Origin: Marinobacter nauticus
GTDB taxonomy: Bacteria; Pseudomonadota; Gammaproteobacteria; Enterobacterales; Shewanellaceae
DNA length: 64,000 nucleotides
Direction of reading: 5' to 3'
Assembly: GCF_019801015.1 (NCBI RefSeq)
Contig: NZ_JAHVJZ010000001.1
Span: 310,001-374,000 of the forward strand
The notes below the pieces were generated by a model. The model saw only the letters and a program-made list of their open reading frames with translations, made no database searches and was not told where the DNA came from. Every line of letters starts with the position of its first letter. Positions within the stretch are counted from its first letter, which is position 1. Shown here piece by piece: positions 19,018 through 27,556 of this stretch. The position numbers were made by a program, and so were the translations under genes.

Positions 19018-20220
19018 TCAGGGCTGAAGCAGCTCCAGCTCCATCCACACCAGCCGATGGTCGGAAGACGCGGCGCGGCCATCGACCAGACGGGCCAGCT
19101 CCAGGCCGGCGACTGGCCAGAACACCGCTCCCCGAACGGGTCTTAAGCCATAGTGAGAAGGCAGCACATAATCCACCTGAGCACGCCACGCGGCGGTGTG
19201 GTAGCGCGCGTTCTGATTGTCCGGGGTGTGCAACTCGCCGCCGGTGCTCCAGGGGCGCAGTGTGGCGTTTACCCTTGGGTGCGTCAGCAGCTGGTCGATG
19301 GCACCCGGTCGGCTGTTTCCTTCTGTGGGTGACGCGTTGTAGTCACCCACAATCACAAAACGACGCGCCTCCGGTAACCCGCCACGCTGACCGGTGTCAT
19401 CCTCAAGGTAATCGGCATTGTTCAGGTAGTCCGCCCACAATCGAATCTCATCGAAGTTGCGTGCTCCGTTGCGATTTTCCGGTCCGTCGAAGACCGGCGG
19501 TGTCGGGTGGGCCGCCAGAAGATGCACGGTGTCATTGCCGATCAGTATCGGCACGTCCCAGTGCGATTTGGAGGAGAGCCTCAGTCCCTGCCAGGTGGCT
19601 GCGTCGTAAAACGGGCTGCCATCGGGATTCCGTATCGGCTGAGCATCGGGCATCCGGTGCCAGGGGAAAAGCCGGAAGGTGCGAACCTTGTCGCGCGCAA
19701 TCGGATAGCGGGACAGAACAACCATCCCGTACTGTCCCGGGTAGGCGCCGTATCCCCAGGCATCACCGTCTCTGCCTGAAGCGACGCCGTCACCGTCGAT
19801 GTCATAGGGGCTGGGGACACCGGTATTGACGGGGGCGAGGTAGTAATAGGGATAATCCAGGGGCTGGCGACCGTTCTGGCTGACATTCAGATAGTTCTGA
19901 ATGAAGGCTTCGACCCCCTGTGCCAGGTTCTCGATGTAGTCGAACTCGTTAAGCAGTACAACATCGGGGCGCACCCGCTGCAGGATTTCAGCGATATTAC
20001 GGATCTGGGAGTGATCACCGCTGGCCAGCAACTGACGCAGCCGGTCAGGGTCGGGCTGTTCTCCCCGCGGGGTGTAGTTACCGGCCTCCATACTGACGTT
20101 AAAGGTGGCGACCTTCAGCGTAGTCGGCTGAGCCGGTGGATTTGATGAGTTGTCGGGCATCTGGGACTGGCATCCAATCAGGCTGGCGAACAGGACGCCA
20201 ATAACGAGTCGGAGAAACAC
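19018..20220 (-). CDS. Endonuclease/exonuclease/phosphatase-family lipoprotein
   Basis: A 400-residue exported protein; the lipobox LIGC puts the anchor at Cys17. The EEP metallo-fold motifs are all visible: LKVATFNVSMEAGN (Asn ligand), VVLLNEFDYI (Glu ligand), HLLAAHPTPP, VIVGDYNASP (Asp-x-Asn) and SSDHRLVWMEL (Asp-His). Such enzymes cleave phosphodiester or phosphomonoester bonds with Mg2+. Substrate could be DNA, a phospholipid or a sugar phosphate; the sequence does not tell. It stands alone, with the maeA terminator upstream. Confidence 0.86.
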   Translation of the reverse strand: MFLRLVIGVLFASLIGCQSQMPDNSSNPPAQPTTLKVATFNVSMEAGNYTPRGEQPDPDRLRQLLASGDHSQIRNIAEILQRVRPDVVLLNEFDYIENLAQGVEAFIQNYLNVSQNGRQPLDYPYYYLAPVNTGVPSPYDIDGDGVASGRDGDAWGYGAYPGQYGMVVLSRYPIARDKVRTFRLFPWHRMPDAQPIRNPDGSPFYDAATWQGLRLSSKSHWDVPILIGNDTVHLLAAHPTPPVFDGPENRNGARNFDEIRLWADYLNNADYLEDDTGQRGGLPEARRFVIVGDYNASPTEGNSRPGAIDQLLTHPRVNATLRPWSTGGELHTPDNQNARYHTAAWRAQVDYVLPSHYGLRPVRGAVFWPVAGLELARLVDGRAASSDHRLVWMELELLQP

Positions 20221-20254
20221 AAAGGGCTCCCGTTGTTTTGGCTCAGTGTACCCC

Positions 20255-20282
20255 AGAAAAAAGGCAGCCCTAAGGCTGCCTT
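20255..20282 (-). terminator. Terminator of maeA
   Basis: On the minus strand AAGGCAGCC and GGCTGCCTT form a nine-base stem around TTAG, followed by a T-run, just after the maeA stop. Confidence 0.92.
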
Positions 20283-20298
20283 TTCAATGATTACGATA

Positions 20299-21987
20299 TC
20301 AGAAGGAGGTGCGACGGTAGTGGCGGTATTCTGCGGTCCAGAATGCCGCTTCAATGGCGTCACGCAGGTCGCTGTTCTTCACCTTGATGGCGACACCATC
20401 GGCCATGGCGGCCTTGGCAACCGCAAAGGCGATCTGTTTGCTCACTTCCTGGATCTCCTCCAGCGGCGGCAGCAGTTCTCCCTGGCCCTTCTGGCCCAGC
20501 GGTGAGCACTCCGCCAGGGCACGGCTGGAGGCCATCATCATGTTGTCAGTGACGCGATTGGCGCCGCTGGCAATCACACCCAGGCCGATGCCGGGGAAGA
20601 TGTAGCTGTTGTTGCACTGGGCGATGGCGTAGGTTTCCTCGCCGATCACCACATCCTGGAAGGGGCTGCCGGTGGCCACCAGCGCTTTGCCGTCGGTCCA
20701 GCGCAGAATGTCTTCCGGCACCGCTTCGATGCGGCTGGTGGGGTTGGACAGCGGGAACACAATGGGGCGCTCGTGATGGGCGGCCATGGCGGTGATCACC
20801 TCCTCGGTGAACAGCCCCGGTGCGCCGGATACACCAATAAGAATGCCCGGCTTGGCGTTGTTCATCACGTCCAGCAGGGAGACGTTTTCGTGTTCAAGGG
20901 TCCAGTTTTCGACCACTTTCGGGTCCTGCACCAATCTCTGCTGAAAATCGAGCAGGTTGACCATGCCGTCCTGCAGCAGGCCCCAGCGGTCGACCATAAA
21001 GATCTGGCTGCGGGCTTTCTTTTCCGACAGGCCCTGAGCCACCATTTCCGCGATGATCGCTTCGGCGATACCGCAACCGGCGGAACCGGCACCCAGGAAG
21101 GTGATGCGCTGGTCTTTCAGCTCCTTGCCCTGAGCCTTACAGGCCGCAAGAAGGGAGCCAACGGTAACCGCGGCGGTGCCCTGAATGTCATCGTTAAAGC
21201 AGCAGATTTCGTCTTTGTAGCGCTCCAGCAACGGCATGGCGTTTTTCTGGGCGAAGTCCTCGAACTGCAGCAGCGCGTCCGGCCAGCGCACCTTGATGGC
21301 CTGAATCACGTCATCCACAAACTGGGCGTACTCTTCGCCGCCGATGCGCGGGTTGCGCCAGCCCATGTACATCGGGTCATTCAGGCGCTGCTGGTTGTCC
21401 GTGCCCACATCCAGCACGATGGGCAGACAGTAAGCGGGACTGATGCCACCACAGGCGGTGTAGAGGGAGAGCTTTCCGATCGGAATGCCCATTCCACCAA
21501 TGCCCTGATCGCCCAGACCGAGGATCCGCTCACCGTCGGTGATCACAATCACCTTCACATTGTGGCGGGTGGCGTTGTTGAGGACATCCTCAATCTTGTC
21601 CCGGTTGGGGTAGGAGATAAACAGGCCACGGGAGCGGCGATAGATATTGGAGAACTCTTCACAGGCCGCACCCACGGTCGGGGTGTAGATGATTGGCATC
21701 ATCTCGGTGATGTGGTCCTGAACCAGGCGATAGAACAGCGTCTCGTTGGTGTCCTGGATATTGCGCAGGTACACGTGCTTATCCATGTCGTTGGTGAACG
21801 CCAGGAACTGTTTATAGGCGCGGGAGGCCTGCTCTTCGATGGTTTCTACCGCATCCGGCACCAGGCCGGTGAGGTTGAATTCACTGCGCTCCGCTTCGGA
21901 AAAGGCGGACCCCTTGTTCAGCAGTGGGGTTTCCAGCAGTACCGGGCCAGCGTAGTGGATGTAAAGGGGGCGTTTGTTGTCGTCCAT
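20299..21987 (-). CDS. maeA: NAD-dependent malic enzyme
   Basis: Oxidative decarboxylation of malate to pyruvate with NAD+, in the cytoplasm. The ATG at 21987 gives 562 residues, against 565 in E. coli MaeA, and the N-terminus [20 protein letters not shown] matches. An open frame extending upstream to 22116 lacks family similarity. Motifs include [35 protein letters not shown], the metal-site FEDFAQKNA and the nucleotide-binding [15 protein letters not shown]. The C-terminus ends [10 protein letters not shown], as in the family. Single gene with its own terminator. Confidence 0.97.
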   Translation of the reverse strand: MDDNKRPLYIHYAGPVLLETPLLNKGSAFSEAERSEFNLTGLVPDAVETIEEQASRAYKQFLAFTNDMDKHVYLRNIQDTNETLFYRLVQDHITEMMPIIYTPTVGAACEEFSNIYRRSRGLFISYPNRDKIEDVLNNATRHNVKVIVITDGERILGLGDQGIGGMGIPIGKLSLYTACGGISPAYCLPIVLDVGTDNQQRLNDPMYMGWRNPRIGGEEYAQFVDDVIQAIKVRWPDALLQFEDFAQKNAMPLLERYKDEICCFNDDIQGTAAVTVGSLLAACKAQGKELKDQRITFLGAGSAGCGIAEAIIAEMVAQGLSEKKARSQIFMVDRWGLLQDGMVNLLDFQQRLVQDPKVVENWTLEHENVSLLDVMNNAKPGILIGVSGAPGLFTEEVITAMAAHHERPIVFPLSNPTSRIEAVPEDILRWTDGKALVATGSPFQDVVIGEETYAIAQCNNSYIFPGIGLGVIASGANRVTDNMMMASSRALAECSPLGQKGQGELLPPLEEIQEVSKQIAFAVAKAAMADGVAIKVKNSDLRDAIEAAFWTAEYRHYRRTSF

Positions 21988-22178
21988 TGAGAAGGGCCTT
22001 TTGCAGCAAGGTCTTGGATCTTGGTTTTCGGGCGTGAAGTGTATCACGTTTATGCCTATGGTGGACCAGGATTCGGGATCCGACCAGAGTCGGTCGGCAG
22101 TATTAAAATGGTGCATGGTTCGGGCGCCTCCTTGCCAGGGAACTGCGCCAATCCTAGGCGTCCAGCACGTTTAAAAAG

Positions 22179-22198
22179 TTAACCTTTGATTAACCTTT
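22179..22198. repeat. Short direct repeat upstream of maeA
   Basis: TTAACCTTT occurs twice with an 11-base period (22179 and 22190), one helical turn apart, in the AT-rich part of the maeA-dbpA gap. Two aligned copies are what a dimeric activator or repressor would need, but no regulator is known. Confidence 0.4.
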
Positions 22199-22240
22199 TC
22201 CGTCAGTTGTCTTACTCACGGTGTTTTATTGTCGGTGGGA

Positions 22241-23566
22241 TTAAATCAGCAGCCGAGCCCGGACAGTGCGGTTTTTCACCTGGCCGCCGTCCAGCGCTTT
22301 CAGGGCCGTCGGTATGTGGGCCTTGCTCAGCGTGAGGTAACTGCAGTCGTTGTAAAGGTCGATGGCGACGATGGCGTCGGCGGGAATGCCGGCGCCTTTG
22401 ATCAGCGCGCCCATCAGGTCCCCTTTGCGCAGGCGGGCACGCCGCCCGGCATCCACCATCAGAGTGGCGCAGGGGGCCAACTGCGCCTTTACCGGCTGCG
22501 GCCAGTCAGCGCTCGTGCTGATCTCCCCAACCCGTGCTTTGAGGACGTCAGCCTGTTCCGGCCGATACAGTGTGATGGCCCGTCCCTCTGATCCTGCCCG
22601 GGCGGTTCGGCCAATACGCTGAAGGTGGGTATCGGCGTCCGGAGCCAGTTCGGCGTTAATGACCCGCTCAATATCACTGACGTCGAGACCCCGCGCCGCG
22701 AGGTCGGTTGCTACCAGCACCCGGGCGCTGCCATGGCGGAAGCGCACCAGGGTTTGTTCACGCTGTTGCTGATTCAGATCACCATGCAGGGCCAGCGCCG
22801 GACAGCGTTGGCGAACCAGGCCCTGAGCCAGAGCGCGGCACTGCGCTTTGGTGTTGACGAACACCAGAGTGCGACCGGTTCCCGTCAGGCCTGGCAGGAC
22901 CGTTTCGAGAGGGGCGTCCGGCAGCGTCAGAGCCTGTTGGCGAACCCGTGGCTGCTGCGCCGCGATAACAATCGACTGCTCCGGGGCCAGAGCCAACAAT
23001 GGCGCCGGATAGGTGGCGGAGAACCACAACCGCTGAACGTCATTGGGCAGGGCGTCGGTCAGTGTGGTCAGGTCAGGGATAAAGCCTTCGCAATGAAGGC
23101 GGTCTGCTTCGTCCAGCACCAGGGTTCGCACCTGCGCCAGTTTCAGTGTGCCGTCCTTCAATAACGCGCACAGCCGACCCGGCGTTCCCACGACCAGATG
23201 GGCGCCGTGGGCCAGTGCCCGGGCTTGCGACAGAGGATCGGTGCCGCCGTATACCGCCGCCACATGGAGGTTGGGGTAGGGCCGGCCCAGTTCACGTAGG
23301 GTTTGGGCGGTCTGTTCAGCCAACTCCCTTGAGGGCGCCAGAACCAACCCCTGAGGCACTCGCCGGGACAGATCGAGCCGACTTAACAGCGCCAGGGCAA
23401 ACGCGGCGGTTTTGCCGCTTCCCGTGGGGGCTTGAACGCGCAGGTCATCACCGGCCAGGATGGCTGGCAGGCTGTCGGATTGCGTTTGGGTCAGAGGCAC
23501 CAGTCTGAGGGACGCCAGATGGCGTTGCAGGGTGTCGGGCAGCAGGTTGAGGGCGTTGGTGGTCAA
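22241..23566 (-). CDS. dbpA: ATP-dependent RNA helicase DbpA
   Basis: DEAD-box helicase that acts on 23S rRNA during large-subunit assembly. The 441 residues contain the Q-motif region, Walker A APTGSGKT, VLDEADRL (DEAD), FSAT (motif III), VLVATDLAARGLD and HLQRIGRTARAG (motif VI). The last 70 residues (RKGDLMGALIKGAGIPADAI then YNDCSYLTLSK) are the DbpA RNA-binding domain that recognises hairpin 92 of 23S rRNA. This separates it from RhlE or SrmB. Single gene on the minus strand. Confidence 0.94.
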   Translation of the reverse strand: MTTNALNLLPDTLQRHLASLRLVPLTQTQSDSLPAILAGDDLRVQAPTGSGKTAAFALALLSRLDLSRRVPQGLVLAPSRELAEQTAQTLRELGRPYPNLHVAAVYGGTDPLSQARALAHGAHLVVGTPGRLCALLKDGTLKLAQVRTLVLDEADRLHCEGFIPDLTTLTDALPNDVQRLWFSATYPAPLLALAPEQSIVIAAQQPRVRQQALTLPDAPLETVLPGLTGTGRTLVFVNTKAQCRALAQGLVRQRCPALALHGDLNQQQREQTLVRFRHGSARVLVATDLAARGLDVSDIERVINAELAPDADTHLQRIGRTARAGSEGRAITLYRPEQADVLKARVGEISTSADWPQPVKAQLAPCATLMVDAGRRARLRKGDLMGALIKGAGIPADAIVAIDLYNDCSYLTLSKAHIPTALKALDGGQVKNRTVRARLLI

Positions 23567-23621
23567 GGCGCGTTGGGGCTGGGATCAAAAAGGGAGGGAT
23601 AGGTTACCAGAGAATGCCGTG

Positions 23622-24188
23622 CTACGGGGAGGCCGGTGCCTCGTCATCTTCGACCCGTTTCACGGTCAGGGTCTGGCGGGTCAGCCAGTGCTGGCCTTTG
23701 TCGTCCTGATAGTCCACCTCCTCAGTGCGGGTCAGGGTGTCAGGAAGACGGCGCCAGAACTGTTGCACGCGAACCGGTCGCTCCTGTCTGCTGGCGGTAA
23801 ACTCAAAACGCAGAGTCCAGACGTCATCACTGACGTAGTGGAAACCGGTCAGCAGCCGGTCCTGTTCGTAATCCGACTCCACGAACTGCTGAATCACCCG
23901 GTAGGGCGGCTGAGTCTCAATGTTTTGCGAAAACTGGGCTTCCGGAGTGGTGATGCGCTCTATCAGCCAGTCTCCCTCCTCGCTGACCTCCACCGTAAGC
24001 AGTACCGGGGTGCGCCGCGTTTCGCCGTTGTCGATGTTCTGGCCGCGCCACTCTCCCCGCCATTTGCCTTCGAGGCTGAGCAATGCGGCCCGCTCCGGTT
24101 CCACCGCAAACGTCGGCAGCGCCAGAAGCAGGCCCAACAGACAGCCGGTAAACCGGCCCTTCAGTGATGGCGCGTGGCGTCGAGACAT
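23622..24188 (-). CDS. Secreted protein of unknown function
   Basis: A 188-residue product with a signal peptide (hydrophobic run FTGCLLGLLLALPTFA). I do not recognise the family. The mature protein looks beta-rich: LEGKWRGEWRGQNIDNGETR, PVLLTVEVSEEGDWLIERI, WTLRFEFTASRQERPV. This might be a lipocalin-like or similar small barrel; that is only an impression. Its start overlaps the end of the DUF3501 gene by 28 bases, so it probably belongs to the rubrerythrin operon. Confidence 0.65.
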   Translation of the reverse strand: MSRRHAPSLKGRFTGCLLGLLLALPTFAVEPERAALLSLEGKWRGEWRGQNIDNGETRRTPVLLTVEVSEEGDWLIERITTPEAQFSQNIETQPPYRVIQQFVESDYEQDRLLTGFHYVSDDVWTLRFEFTASRQERPVRVQQFWRRLPDTLTRTEEVDYQDDKGQHWLTRQTLTVKRVEDDEAPASP

Positions 24189-24757
24189 GCGTTCAGGGCC
24201 TCAGCTTGCTGAAGGTTCAGGGTGCTGTTGATCGTCAGGGCAGGGTGATTGCAGCCAAAACGCACTGGTGCGCCCTGACGCAGAGCGGCAATCATATTGT
24301 CGGTCAGTTCCCAGCGCAGAAAGTGGACGCTGCTGGTTTTGTTTTGGTCACTGCGCTCCAGATCTTCATCGGCAAAGGCGTACACTTTGTCGCTGTCACC
24401 CACCTGCACCCACATCTGATGCTCAACACCAATCAGCTCTGACAGTGCCCGGCGCCGCTCGGCCACGTCGGAATACTCCAGCAACATGGTGGCTTTCCAG
24501 TTGCGCCCGTCGGGGATAAGGGGGTTGTAGGCGTCCAGTTCCTCCTGAATCGCCTCCGGCTCAAACACCCGCTCGATTCGAAGCATCTCCTGGATCTGGT
24601 ACTGAATGGTCAGCCGGTCTTCGAACAGAAGACGGAGATTGGCGCCCAGTCCCAGTTGCAGATCCCGCTTATGGGCCAGCACCTGCTGGCGGAACAACGC
24701 CCGGTTTTGTGCGTAATCTTCCAGTGACCAGAGGTCGTCTCGTGTCAGTTTTTCCAT
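24161..24757 (-). CDS. DUF3501 family protein
   Basis: A 198-residue cytoplasmic protein of unknown function. The block LTRDDLWSLEDYAQNRALFR and later LLFEDRLTIQYQIQEMLRIE, then LIPDGRNWKATMLLEYSD match DUF3501 as I remember it. It starts ten bases after the stop of the Fe-S protein gene. The trio rubrerythrin, Fe-S protein and DUF3501 recurs in many bacteria, so DUF3501 probably works with them. There are no cysteine motifs to suggest its own cluster. Confidence 0.86.
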   Translation of the reverse strand: MEKLTRDDLWSLEDYAQNRALFRQQVLAHKRDLQLGLGANLRLLFEDRLTIQYQIQEMLRIERVFEPEAIQEELDAYNPLIPDGRNWKATMLLEYSDVAERRRALSELIGVEHQMWVQVGDSDKVYAFADEDLERSDQNKTSSVHFLRWELTDNMIAALRQGAPVRFGCNHPALTINSTLNLQQAEALNACLDATRHH

Positions 24758-24767
24758 CAGCCTTGTC

Positions 24768-26108
24768 CTACAGTCCGTACGCTTGTCGCAGCAGTGTTAT
24801 GGGGTGGGGCGCGTGGCCCGGCTTGTCGCCAAGTTCGGTTCGCTGCTGTCCGATGTGGCTGGCGGCCATCGGGCAATCACTGACGTGATGATCCGGTTTA
24901 AACCGCTCGACATGGCGCACCACCGGACGGGCGATCTTCAGCGAATGGGCATGGGTTTCCACTTTGACCGCGTAAGTGCCGTTATGGCCGGAGCAGCGTT
25001 CAATGGTGTGCACCTCGCTGTTTGGCACCAGGGCCAGTATGTCCCGGGTTCGGGGGCCGAAATTCTGCACCCGTTGGTGACAGGCGGGCTGGTAGGTGAT
25101 GCTGCCCAGCGGTTGTACGAAGTCGGTGTTGAACTGGCCGCTCTTGTGGCGCAGCCACAGGTACTCGAAGGGGTCAAAGAACGCCCGTTGCACCAGGGCC
25201 ACGTCTTCGTCGTCCGGGTACATCAAAGGCAACTCCTGCTTAAACATCAGCACGCAGGAGGGGATCGGTGCGATCAGGTCAAACCCCTGACGTGCCAGAT
25301 CGGCCAGCAGCGGAATGTTGTGCGCTTTGAGAGCCGCGACGGTGTCCATGTCGCCCAGTTCCAGCTTGGGCATGCCGCAGCAGAGCAGCCCTTCGGCGGG
25401 CTCAATGTGGATGCCGTTGTGTTGAAACACCGCCATAAAGTCATCGGCCAGTTCGGCCTGGGTGTAGTTGGCAAAACAGGTGGCAAACAGGGCCACTTTG
25501 CCTGTGGTGTCACCCACCGGGGTCGGCACAATGGCCGCCACCTGCTCTCTTGCACGCTGCTCCAGGGTCGGGCGTTGATAGTGCGGCAGTGGCGCGTCCC
25601 GATGCACCCCAAGGGTTTTCTCCAGCGACACCCGGAAGATCTCGGTACTGCCCAGCCCGGCCATCATCTTTGAGACCCCGGGTGAGGAGGCGAACTTGCC
25701 CATGGCATCGGTGTTGGTCAGGACCCGGTCACGCAGGCGGGCACCGGACTTTTTGAACTTCTGCGCTTTGGCCTGAAGCATCAGGTGAGGAAAATCCACG
25801 GCCCATTCGTGGGGCGGGACATAGGGGCACTTGGTCATAAAGCAGAGATCACAGAGGTAGCAGTGGTCCACCACCTGGTAATACTCGCCTTTGTCGACCC
25901 CATCCACCTCCATGGTTTCCGATTCGTCCACCAGGTCAAACAGAGTCGGGAAGGACTGACACAGACTGACGCAGCGGCGGCAGCCATGACAGATGTCGTA
26001 AACCCGCTCCAGTTCCGCCATCAATTTGGCTTCGTCATAGTAGTCCGCGCCCTGCCAGTCGATGGGGTGGCGGGTGGGCGCTTCGAGACTGCCTTCTTTT
26101 CGGCTCAT
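24768..26108 (-). CDS. Heterodisulfide-reductase/GlpC-like Fe-S protein
   Basis: Iron-sulfur electron carrier of 446 residues. Two ferredoxin-type CxxCxxC sets lie near the N-terminus: Cys40, 43, 46, 50 and Cys83, 86, 89, 94, consistent with two [4Fe-4S] clusters. The C-terminal half has cysteine-rich CCG-like segments (EGLLCCGMPKLELGD; CHQRVQN with ERCSGHNGTYA) as in GlpC and HdrD subunits. No membrane helix is evident. With rubrerythrin upstream and DUF3501 downstream it probably passes electrons in peroxide detoxification. The electron donor is not evident. Confidence 0.87.
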   Translation of the reverse strand: MSRKEGSLEAPTRHPIDWQGADYYDEAKLMAELERVYDICHGCRRCVSLCQSFPTLFDLVDESETMEVDGVDKGEYYQVVDHCYLCDLCFMTKCPYVPPHEWAVDFPHLMLQAKAQKFKKSGARLRDRVLTNTDAMGKFASSPGVSKMMAGLGSTEIFRVSLEKTLGVHRDAPLPHYQRPTLEQRAREQVAAIVPTPVGDTTGKVALFATCFANYTQAELADDFMAVFQHNGIHIEPAEGLLCCGMPKLELGDMDTVAALKAHNIPLLADLARQGFDLIAPIPSCVLMFKQELPLMYPDDEDVALVQRAFFDPFEYLWLRHKSGQFNTDFVQPLGSITYQPACHQRVQNFGPRTRDILALVPNSEVHTIERCSGHNGTYAVKVETHAHSLKIARPVVRHVERFKPDHHVSDCPMAASHIGQQRTELGDKPGHAPHPITLLRQAYGL

Positions 26109-26129
26109 GTTTCCGCCTTAGCCAAGACA

Positions 26130-26156
26130 AAGGCGGTGCCCGGACAGCACCGCCTT
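26130..26156 (-). terminator. Hairpin between rubrerythrin and Fe-S genes
   Basis: AAGGCGGTGC and GCACCGCCTT make a perfect ten-base stem with a seven-base loop in the 54-base gap. On the minus strand only TTTGTCTT follows, a poor T-run, so this may be a partial terminator or mRNA stabiliser that raises rubrerythrin over downstream expression. Confidence 0.6.
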
Positions 26157-26162
26157 AATCCA

Positions 26163-26582
26163 TCAGCCGTCGAGGTTATCCAGGGCTTTCTGGAAACGGT
26201 TGGCGTGAGAGCGCTCCGCTTTGGCCAGAGTTTCAAACCAGTCGGCAATTTCGTCAAACCCTTCGTCCCGGGCGGTTTTGGCCATACCCGGATACATGTC
26301 TGTGTACTCGTGGGTTTCGCCGGCGATGGACGCTTTCAGATTGGCTTCGGTGCCACCAATGGGCAGGCCAGTGGCCGGGTCTCCCACCTCTTCAAGGTAC
26401 TCCAGGTGGCCATGGGCGTGGCCGGTTTCCCCTTCCGCGGTGGAGCGGAATACCGCAGCCACGTCGTTGTAGCCTTCGACATCGGCTTTGGCGGCAAAGT
26501 AGAGATAGCGGCGGTTGGCCTGGGATTCACCGGAAAACGCGTCTTTCAGATTCTGTTCGGTTTTGGATCCTTTCAATGACAT
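26163..26582 (-). CDS. Rubrerythrin (erythrin domain only)
   Basis: Diiron peroxidase of the ferritin-like superfamily that reduces hydrogen peroxide. The ATG at 26582 follows AGGAGA, so the longer frame from 26630 is rejected; the product has 139 residues. Diiron-ligand helices are visible: [57 protein letters not shown] and [15 protein letters not shown]. It lacks the usual C-terminal rubredoxin domain, so electrons must come from another protein, plausibly the Fe-S protein encoded next. First gene of a rubrerythrin, Fe-S, DUF3501 operon. Confidence 0.93.
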   Translation of the reverse strand: MSLKGSKTEQNLKDAFSGESQANRRYLYFAAKADVEGYNDVAAVFRSTAEGETGHAHGHLEYLEEVGDPATGLPIGGTEANLKASIAGETHEYTDMYPGMAKTARDEGFDEIADWFETLAKAERSHANRFQKALDNLDG

Positions 26583-26764
26583 GGGGGTCTCCTGTGGCGA
26601 TCGAAGCCGGTTTAGCTCACACAGGATCAAGCGTAGTCAGCGATTTGCGCTTTATAGACAGGATTTTCTCAGCGACCCAATCGTCAACGTCGATTGAACC
26701 GGGTCAGACTGACAAGCTTTTGCGGAGGGGATGCAGTGGAACAGAACGTAATGGTTTGAGCCAG

Positions 26765-26794
26765 AAGAAAAAAAGCCCCGTTCTGAAACGGGGC
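26765..26794 (-). terminator. Terminator after the tandem HTH genes
   Basis: GCCCCGTT (26775-26782) pairs with AACGGGGC (26787-26794); on the minus strand a long T-run follows. It closes the HTH pair and possibly the whole upstream RND operon. Confidence 0.9.
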
Positions 26795-26811
26795 CTTGGT
26801 GTTGATAGGGC

Positions 26812-27132
26812 TCAGACGTCGTCGAGCGTTCCGCCAAACCCGATCAGGTTTTCCAGCGCCTGCGGTGTGTCGACCGCTTTCGGGTGCTCAAGGTTGAACT
26901 TGCCGATTTTGATGGCATTACGCACGGACCAGCGGGTATTCATGCCCATAATCCGCAAAAATCCTAAAGCCGGACCGCGGGCACGCATGGTACCCCGTTG
27001 CCACCGGCGAATGGTTTCCGGAGTGGTACAGAAAAAAGCGGCCAACTGAGCCGTATCCATACCGGTGTTATCTCGAATGTGCTTGAGGATCTGCGCTTCC
27101 TCAGTGTCAGCAAAACCGGGGTTTCTGGACAT
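26812..27132 (-). CDS. Helix-turn-helix regulator, copy 2 of a tandem pair
   Basis: A 106-residue cytoplasmic protein. The segment DTAQLAAFFCTTPETIRRWQ followed by RGTMRARGPALGFLRIM is a helix-turn-helix of the XRE/MqsA-antitoxin type. The C-terminal part (GKFNLEHPKAVDTPQALENL) is shared with the neighbouring copy; by eye roughly 70% of residues agree. The ribosome site AAGGA precedes the ATG. No toxin gene is adjacent, so a plain transcriptional regulator is more likely than an antitoxin. It follows the other copy by 58 bases. Confidence 0.75.
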   Translation of the reverse strand: MSRNPGFADTEEAQILKHIRDNTGMDTAQLAAFFCTTPETIRRWQRGTMRARGPALGFLRIMGMNTRWSVRNAIKIGKFNLEHPKAVDTPQALENLIGFGGTLDDV

Positions 27133-27190
27133 TACGTTTTCCTTAAGGTGGCGTATAGGGGCAATAATACAACGTTACGCCGACTCAGCG

Positions 27191-27502
27191 TTAGTCCGAA
27201 TTCTGGATGCCAAACAACAGCTTCAGGACATCCGGTGTGTCCACGGCCTTAGGGTGACGGTCATTGAACTTTCCGATCTGAATCGCTTCCCGGACCGACC
27301 AACTGTTGTTCATTGCCAGAAGTCGCAACAATCCCAAAGCCGGTCCCCGTGCGCGCATCGTTCCCCGTTGCCAGCGGCGGATGGTTTCCGGCGAGGTGCA
27401 GAGGAAAGAGGCCAGTTGTCCGGTGTTCATGCCGGTCGCCTCTTTGATGTAGCCCAGAATCTGGGCTTCCTCAGTCTTATGAAATTTGGGATTGCTTGTC
27501 AT
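27191..27502 (-). CDS. Helix-turn-helix regulator, copy 1 of a tandem pair
   Basis: A 103-residue paralogue of the next gene, with NTGQLASFLCTSPETIRRWQ and RGTMRARGPALGLLRLL as the DNA-binding part. GGAG lies before the ATG. It starts 54 bases after the stop of the RND permease and is read in the same direction, with no terminator seen between them, so it may be co-transcribed with the pump. That would make it a candidate autoregulator of the operon. The duplicate probably arose by tandem duplication, since the nucleotide sequences are also clearly alike. Confidence 0.75.
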   Translation of the reverse strand: MTSNPKFHKTEEAQILGYIKEATGMNTGQLASFLCTSPETIRRWQRGTMRARGPALGLLRLLAMNNSWSVREAIQIGKFNDRHPKAVDTPDVLKLLFGIQNSD

Positions 27503-27556
27503 TGTTGGCTCCGGAAAATGGCCGGGGGACGCCGTGCGGCGTCGCCCCTTTCAAGG

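Noticed and set aside
22154-22163. TAGGCGTCCA upstream of maeA as another copy of the efflux operator
   Set aside because: No -10 or -35 elements are placed around it as in the two good copies.
26812-27502. HTH pair as antitoxins of a toxin-antitoxin module
   Set aside because: No small toxin-like ORF lies on either side; neighbours are an RND pump and rubrerythrin.
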